DNA of 35,810 nucleotides. Origin: Chloroflexi bacterium RBG_13_51_36. Its GTDB lineage: Bacteria > Chloroflexota > Dehalococcoidia > GIF9 > AB-539-J10. Each line of letters begins with the position of its first letter. Position 1 is the stretch's first letter. The stretch covers positions 1 to 35,810 of the forward strand of contig MGMS01000008.1 of NCBI GenBank assembly GCA_001796515.1, written 5' to 3'. Positions 31,812-35,810 of the stretch are shown one piece after another. A program made the position numbers and the translations under genes. The notes under the pieces are model-generated. The model saw only the letters and a program-made list of their open reading frames with translations, made no database searches and was not told the DNA's origin.

Positions 31812-32846
31812 ATGGCGCAAAATGGTAGAATAAGGGTGGCTGTGGATGCCATGGGTGGTGATTATGCTCCCGAGGAAATAGTCAAGGGAGCCGTGCTGGC
31901 AGCCCAGAAGGACGATGCAGAAATCTTCCTGGTGGGTACCGCAAACGTTCTGGAAGAAGAGTTAGCCAAGCACACGTTCACCGCCAATGGTTCATCCATC
32001 CATATTGTTGGAGCCAGCGACTTTATCAAGGAGAATGAGTCGCCGGTTGACGTAATTCGTCGCAAGCCTAATTGTTCCATTGCCGTAGCGGCAAAGATGG
32101 TGAAATCAGGCGAGGCAGATGCATTATTCAGTGCCGGGTCCAGTGGAGCAGCTGCAATAAGCGCTATCCAATATATCGGCATGTTAGACGGGGTGTATCG
32201 TCCGGCAATTGTTGGCTCTCTGGGTAGCTTTGCACCGAATACCGTAATGGTAGACCTGGGAGCTAATGTGGATTGCAAGCCATACCAATTTCTGACTTTT
32301 GCCATCGCCGGCTCGGTCTACGCCAAGAAGTTCCTGAACATCGCTGACCCTAAGATAGCTTTATTGAGCACGGGAAGCGAGGAGACCAAGGGGAATGAAG
32401 CAGTGCGCGAAGCTTATTCCCTTCTCAAGAATAGCGGGTTGAACTTCGTCGGCAATATAGAAGGCGGCGACATCTTGAATGGCAAAGCCAACGTTATCGT
32501 CTGTGACGGGTTTGTGGGCAATGTTGTTCTGAAGTTTTATGAGAGCATCGGGAGTTATGCCCAGGGTTGGATTGAGTGGAAGATGAGAAAACACCTGCCC
32601 CTGCGTGCCTTAGCTAGATTGTTGTTTAAGCGACTGTTCCCGGCAACTAAAATATCCAGTGTAAGTGAGAAGCAAGGCGGTGGCATCTTGTGGGGCGTTG
32701 ATGGGGTTGTGAAGATAGCGCACGGGGCTAGCCGGGCTCCCCAGATAGCTAATGCTATAGAAAGCGCCAAGGAAGCGGTGAAAGCCGGGGTTGTCGAGAG
32801 TATGAAATTGGAATTAGTAAAATTTAGCCAGGGAGGTAAATTATGA
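31812..32846 (+). CDS. plsX: Phosphate acyltransferase PlsX
   Basis: 344 residues from ATG 31812 (an in-frame GTG at 31794 overlaps the preceding gene). PlsX converts acyl-ACP to acyl-phosphate for phospholipid synthesis and is a peripheral membrane enzyme. Motifs are VAVDAMGGDYAPEEIVKGA, RRKPNCSIAVAAKMVKSGEADALFSAGSSGA, VDLGANVDCKP, and LLSTGSEETKGNE and NVIVCDGFVGNVVLKFYES. The length is normal. The stop overlaps the acpP start by ATGA, so the two are coupled. Confidence 0.96.
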   Translation: MAQNGRIRVAVDAMGGDYAPEEIVKGAVLAAQKDDAEIFLVGTANVLEEELAKHTFTANGSSIHIVGASDFIKENESPVDVIRRKPNCSIAVAAKMVKSGEADALFSAGSSGAAAISAIQYIGMLDGVYRPAIVGSLGSFAPNTVMVDLGANVDCKPYQFLTFAIAGSVYAKKFLNIADPKIALLSTGSEETKGNEAVREAYSLLKNSGLNFVGNIEGGDILNGKANVIVCDGFVGNVVLKFYESIGSYAQGWIEWKMRKHLPLRALARLLFKRLFPATKISSVSEKQGGGILWGVDGVVKIAHGASRAPQIANAIESAKEAVKAGVVESMKLELVKFSQGGKL

Positions 32847-33088
32847 CCATTGAAGAGCAAGTAAAGGACATCTTGGCCAGGATTACTCGTGTTGATAAGA
32901 GCATTATCACCCGGGAAAGCACATTTAAAGAGATCAAGGCAGATTCTCTGGATGTCGTGCAGGCATTGGTGGCTGTGGAAGAGACCTTTGGGATTGAAAT
33001 CCCTGACGAAGAAGCCCAGAAGTTTGAGAACTTCGGCGACTTCGTCTCTTATGTGGAAAATAAGGTAGGCCAAGGGCAGAAGGTCTAG
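32843..33088 (+). CDS. acpP: Acyl carrier protein
   Basis: 81 residues, acidic, four-helix ACP. The phosphopantetheine attachment serine is Ser35 in KADSLDVVQ (the usual motif is DSLD). FGIEIPDEEAQKFENFGDFVSYVE is the standard third and fourth helix. ATG overlaps the plsX stop. The C-terminal KVGQGQKV is slightly longer than in E. coli ACP. It sits between PlsX and the reductase that use it. An AGGGAGG site lies upstream inside plsX. Confidence 0.97.
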   Translation: MTIEEQVKDILARITRVDKSIITRESTFKEIKADSLDVVQALVAVEETFGIEIPDEEAQKFENFGDFVSYVENKVGQGQKV

Positions 33089-33090
33089 AT

Positions 33091-33873
33091 ATGTCTCTTG
33101 AGGGGAAGCTGGCTTTAATTACCGGCAGCGGGCGAGGCATTGGCCGGGCAATTGCCTTGAAACTTGCTTCCCAGGGTGCCGATATAATTGTCGATTTCTT
33201 CCGCCACCGCGAGAGCGCAGAACAAACAGCCAGGGATATCGAGGCTCTGGGAGTGAAAGCTGAAGTCATCCGGGCCAATGTAGGAGACCCGGCGAAGGTA
33301 GATGAACTGTTTGATATGATCGGTAATAAGTTTGGCCACCTGGACATCTTGATTAACAACGCTGCCTCCGGTGTAGGTCGCCCTCTGGTGGATATAGATG
33401 TAAAGGCCTGGGAATGGACAATGGACATCAATGTCAGAGCCTCTTTGCTCTGCGCTCAGAGAGCGGCTAAACTGATGGTGGACAGGGGTGGTAAGATAGT
33501 CGGCATATCCAGCCTTGGTTCACGCTTTGTCCTGCCCAATTACACTGTTGTCGGAGTCTCCAAAGCTGCCCTGGAAGCTTTGACTCGTTATCTGGCAATA
33601 GAGCTAGCGCCTCAAGGCATTTGCGTCAACGCCATAGCCGCTTCGGCCGTAGAGACAGAGGCCTTGAAATTCTATTTCAAAGAGGGGCTAGTGAAAGATA
33701 CTCGTCAAGCGACGCCAGCGGGAAGGATGGTAATGCCCGAGGACGTCGCTAATGTAGTGGCTTTTCTGTGTAGTGAAGAGGCCTTCATGATAAGAGGACA
33801 GATTATCGTTATCGATGGGGGTACCTCTATAGGGGTCTTGGCCCTCGCCGGAAAAGGAGAACAAAAAGAATAA
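33091..33873 (+). CDS. fabL: Enoyl-ACP reductase, FabL type (SDR)
   Basis: 260 residues, short-chain dehydrogenase/reductase with cofactor motif TGSGRGIGRA (11-20) and NNAASGVGRP (89-98). The catalytic residues are spaced Y151-x6-K158 in NYTVVGVSKAALEALTRYLA, the pattern of enoyl-ACP reductases; FabG uses Y-x3-K. SSLGSRF, DTRQATPAGRMV and MIRGQIIVIDGG match Bacillus subtilis FabL closely in my memory, and Y151/K158 fall at the same numbers. It would reduce trans-2-enoyl-ACP with NAD(P)H, the last step of each elongation cycle. It is 2 bases after acpP and overlaps fabF by one base (TAATG). Automated tools may call it FabG. Confidence 0.92.
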   Translation: MSLEGKLALITGSGRGIGRAIALKLASQGADIIVDFFRHRESAEQTARDIEALGVKAEVIRANVGDPAKVDELFDMIGNKFGHLDILINNAASGVGRPLVDIDVKAWEWTMDINVRASLLCAQRAAKLMVDRGGKIVGISSLGSRFVLPNYTVVGVSKAALEALTRYLAIELAPQGICVNAIAASAVETEALKFYFKEGLVKDTRQATPAGRMVMPEDVANVVAFLCSEEAFMIRGQIIVIDGGTSIGVLALAGKGEQKE

Positions 33874-35153
33874 TGAATACGACTGGAGTTCCCGGAAACC
33901 CGATGAATTCCCGGGGCACGATAAATATACCGAGGGTCGTGGTTACCGGCCTGGGCACTATCAATCCTCTGGGTTTAAGTACCAGGGAGTTCTGGGAGGG
34001 ATTGGTCGCAGGAAAGTCAGCCATCGGTCCTATTACACACTTTGATGCCAGCAAGTTTCGGGTGAAGGTGGATGCCGAGGTGCATGGCTTTGATGCCACA
34101 AAATACATGGACTTGAAGGTAGTCGATCGGACCTCGAGGACCATTCAGTTTGCTATTGCCGCCGCCAAGGAGGCGATACAATCGGCCGGCCTGGATATGG
34201 CCAGGGAAGAGCCTGAGAGAGTAGGCGTTACCATTTCTACTATGACGGAGCAAGGCTATGTCATTAGGGGATGGGAACTATATCAAAGAGTGGGTCCGAG
34301 AAGAGCCGACCCTCTCTTTATCACCAAGTCGACTGCCAGCGCGGCATCCATGCAAGTGGGGATGATGCTGGGGGCCAAAGGTCCTAACAACAGTGTAAAT
34401 AGCCTTTGTGCCAGTGGTACCGACGCCATGGGCACAGCGACCAATTTCATTCGCCTGGGGTATGCCGATGTGATGATAGCCGGGGGTTCAGACGCCAGCC
34501 TGGAGCCGGTTGGTATGGCCGGCATAGACCAGTTGGGAGCGCTTTCCCACGAACCTGAGCCGTCCAAGGCCTGTCGCCCGTTCGACCTCAACCGCAATGG
34601 TTTTGTCTATGGTGAGGGTGCCGGACTGGTTGTTTTGGAAAGCTATGAACATGCCAAGAAGCGAGGTGCGCCTATGTTGGCTGAACTTGCCGGCGCCGGC
34701 TGGTCTTTCGATGCACATGACGCAACTGCTCCCGCCCCCGAGGCTGAGGCTTATGCTATGCTTACTGCACTGCAGAATGCCGGGGCGAAGGTTGAGGAAG
34801 TTGATTATGTCAATGCTCATGGCACCAGCACCAAGTTGAATGACGCCACTGAAACCAAAGCTATCAAAATGGTGTTCGGAGAGCACGCCTACAAGATTCC
34901 CATAAGCTCTGCCAAGTCCATGATCGGGCATTGCATTACCGCAGCCGGCGCTATCGAAACCGTCGCTGCTATATTAGTCATAAACAAAGGAATCATCCAT
35001 CCAACCATAAATTATGAGACTCCTGACCCGGACTGTGACCTGGATTATGTTCCCAATGCAGCCCGCCCGGCTAAAGTGAATGTCTGCTTGAAGAATAGTT
35101 TTGGTCTGGGCGGGGAAAATTGCTGTCTGGTACTTAGACGCGTCAATGGATAA
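33873..35153 (+). CDS. fabF: 3-oxoacyl-ACP synthase II (FabF)
   Basis: 426 residues, beta-ketoacyl-ACP synthase that adds malonyl units to acyl-ACP. The Cys-His-His triad is visible: C179 in NSLCASGTDA, H316 in VNAHGTSTKLND and H353 in KSMIGHCITAAGAIE. PFDLNRNGFVYGEGAGLVVLE and the final NSFGLGGENCCLVLRR are typical. The first 18 residues are an extension; ATG at 33903 (residue 11) is an alternative start, giving a more usual length. The start overlaps the FabL stop. It is the last gene of the operon; the following 340 bases hold two promoter copies. Confidence 0.97.
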   Translation: MNTTGVPGNPMNSRGTINIPRVVVTGLGTINPLGLSTREFWEGLVAGKSAIGPITHFDASKFRVKVDAEVHGFDATKYMDLKVVDRTSRTIQFAIAAAKEAIQSAGLDMAREEPERVGVTISTMTEQGYVIRGWELYQRVGPRRADPLFITKSTASAASMQVGMMLGAKGPNNSVNSLCASGTDAMGTATNFIRLGYADVMIAGGSDASLEPVGMAGIDQLGALSHEPEPSKACRPFDLNRNGFVYGEGAGLVVLESYEHAKKRGAPMLAELAGAGWSFDAHDATAPAPEAEAYAMLTALQNAGAKVEEVDYVNAHGTSTKLNDATETKAIKMVFGEHAYKIPISSAKSMIGHCITAAGAIETVAAILVINKGIIHPTINYETPDPDCDLDYVPNAARPAKVNVCLKNSFGLGGENCCLVLRRVNG

Positions 35154-35184
35154 AGGGCGGCAATGGAATTGGAAGGGGAGGGTA

Positions 35185-35228
35185 TTGACAAAGAATCTCT
35201 TTGTGTTCATAATACATCGCATTACGAT
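35185..35228 (+). promoter_or_regulatory. Tandem promoter/operator copy 1
   Basis: TTGACA (35185-35190), a 17-base spacer and CATAAT (35208-35213), followed by ATCGC-ATT-ACGAT (35216-35228), an imperfect palindrome. It is the near copy of 35361-35404; both share GGTATTGACA and CATAATACATCG. Confidence 0.65.
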
Positions 35229-35360
35229 ACAAAGACATGTAAGGCACAATCGGGGTCTTGTTCATTTCTTCGCATTATTATTTCCGTGGAAGAGTGATAT
35301 TTCGTGTAACAATGGCGTCTTGACAAAGTCTTGGGGCAGCAACTTTTTGATCCGGAGGTA

Positions 35361-35404
35361 TTGACAATAAATTGCTTTGCATCCATAATACATCGTATAA
35401 CGAT
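35361..35404 (+). promoter_or_regulatory. Tandem promoter/operator copy 2, upstream of U32 gene
   Basis: TTGACA (35361-35366), a 17-base spacer and CATAAT (35384-35389), followed by the palindrome ATCGT-ATA-ACGAT (35392-35404) over the start point. It is likely the main promoter of the gene at 35498 under a repressor that binds the palindrome. The 130 bases between the copies hold nothing else I recognise. Confidence 0.7.
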
Positions 35405-35497
35405 ATAGAGAATGGTTCTGCTAGATTTGAAGATTAAGTATAGAGTGGGCACGTCCGCCCAGTTTCGTATCAATATCATCCGGCATAGCGGGGGAAC

Positions 35498-35810
35498 ATG
35501 CAACTATTAGTACCGACGAATTGGGATCCAGATCTGATATCGCCGTTGGGTAAACTGGAAGCTGATGTGCAGTTATATGGCGTATTGCCGACGTCCATGG
35601 TAGGAAGTGGCGGGTCGGGCCCTGATAAGGTCCGCATGGTGGAGAATCAGGTGGAGGAATACATCGAACGAACTCACTCAGCAGGTCTGAAGTTCGACTA
35701 CCTCCTGAATGCTCCGAGTATGAGTAATATGGAGTGGGATGAGAATACCCATGAAGAATTGCTGAGGCATCTTGATTGGATCAGAAGTGTTGGCGCGGAT
35801 AGCGTTACGG
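35498..35810 (+). CDS. Peptidase U32-like protein, N-terminal part (cut by window end)
   Basis: 104 residues are visible from ATG 35498 to the window edge, with no stop. MQLLVPTNWDPDLI, LEADVQLYGVLPTSMVGSG and KFDYLLNAPSMSNMEW followed by LDWIRSVGADSVT resemble the TIM-barrel start of U32 (collagenase-like) proteins, several of which act in RNA hydroxylation or are of unknown role rather than peptidases. GGGGG is close to the ATG (short spacing). It is controlled by the tandem promoters at 35185 and 35361. Confidence 0.75.
   Translation, partial: MQLLVPTNWDPDLISPLGKLEADVQLYGVLPTSMVGSGGSGPDKVRMVENQVEEYIERTHSAGLKFDYLLNAPSMSNMEWDENTHEELLRHLDWIRSVGADSVT

Noticed and set aside
33091-33873. 3-oxoacyl-ACP reductase FabG
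   Set aside because: Catalytic Tyr and Lys are seven residues apart as in enoyl reductases, not four as in FabG, and the flanking text matches FabL.

Overview
The window reads as a chromosomal segment of an anaerobic Chloroflexota bacterium, most likely Dehalococcoidia. This is an inference. It rests on the sequence of the 16S rRNA tail at the left end, on a 16S gene with no 23S, 5S or spacer tRNA after it (16S and 23S/5S are unlinked in Dehalococcoides), and on an anaerobic gene set: a four-subunit 2-oxoacid:ferredoxin oxidoreductase, a B12-dependent acyl-CoA mutase and a membrane pyrophosphatase. Genes use ATG, GTG and TTG starts, often with clear AGGAGG-type ribosome sites, and several TTGACA/TATAAT-like promoters are readable by eye.

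Layout. 1-79: end of 16S rRNA. 430-2860: a secreted CFI-box protein and a phosphoglucomutase/phosphomannomutase, followed by a 91-bp palindromic element that contains the mutase stop codon. 3035-6094: a porCDAB-like operon. 6160-6253: tRNA-Ser(GCU), minus strand. 6393-10284: a GreA-type factor with an unusual N-terminal extension, a HAD phosphatase, a PAS-PAS-HD-GYP regulator and an HDIG protein translationally coupled to uvrA (10281-13136). 13278-14166: two small membrane or secreted proteins. 14253-16355: a K+-dependent-type membrane pyrophosphatase. 17074-20406: an acyl-CoA dehydrogenase and a two-subunit B12 mutase whose specificity residues look like isobutyryl-CoA mutase rather than methylmalonyl-CoA mutase, behind a promoter with palindromic operators.

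20407-30614 is an accessory region of short, mostly unknown genes. It includes a cluster (22326-24353) of a 43-residue basic protein, two different HNH-nuclease-like proteins that both end in histone-H1-like basic repeats, a 62-residue basic protein and a membrane-anchored acidic protein with Tyr/Thr/Glu repeats. It also holds three loci of a paralogous small membrane protein (one a fused double copy), four copies of a roughly 100-bp promoter-bearing repeat, an M1-type lipoprotein peptidase that looks foreign, and DUF3795, GNAT and zinc-ribbon genes. The right edge is formed by tRNA-Gly(UCC) and tRNA-Met(CAU).

30982-35153 is a fatty-acid synthesis operon: two hotdog dehydratase subunits (HadA/HadB-like), plsX, acpP, a FabL-type enoyl-ACP reductase and fabF, with overlapping or nearly abutting genes. 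The window ends in a U32-peptidase-like gene (35498 onward, cut off) behind two near-duplicate promoters, each carrying a palindromic operator.

The best candidate for an undescribed system is the HNH/basic-tail cluster together with the repeat-linked paralogue array around it. Its function cannot be deduced from sequence alone.
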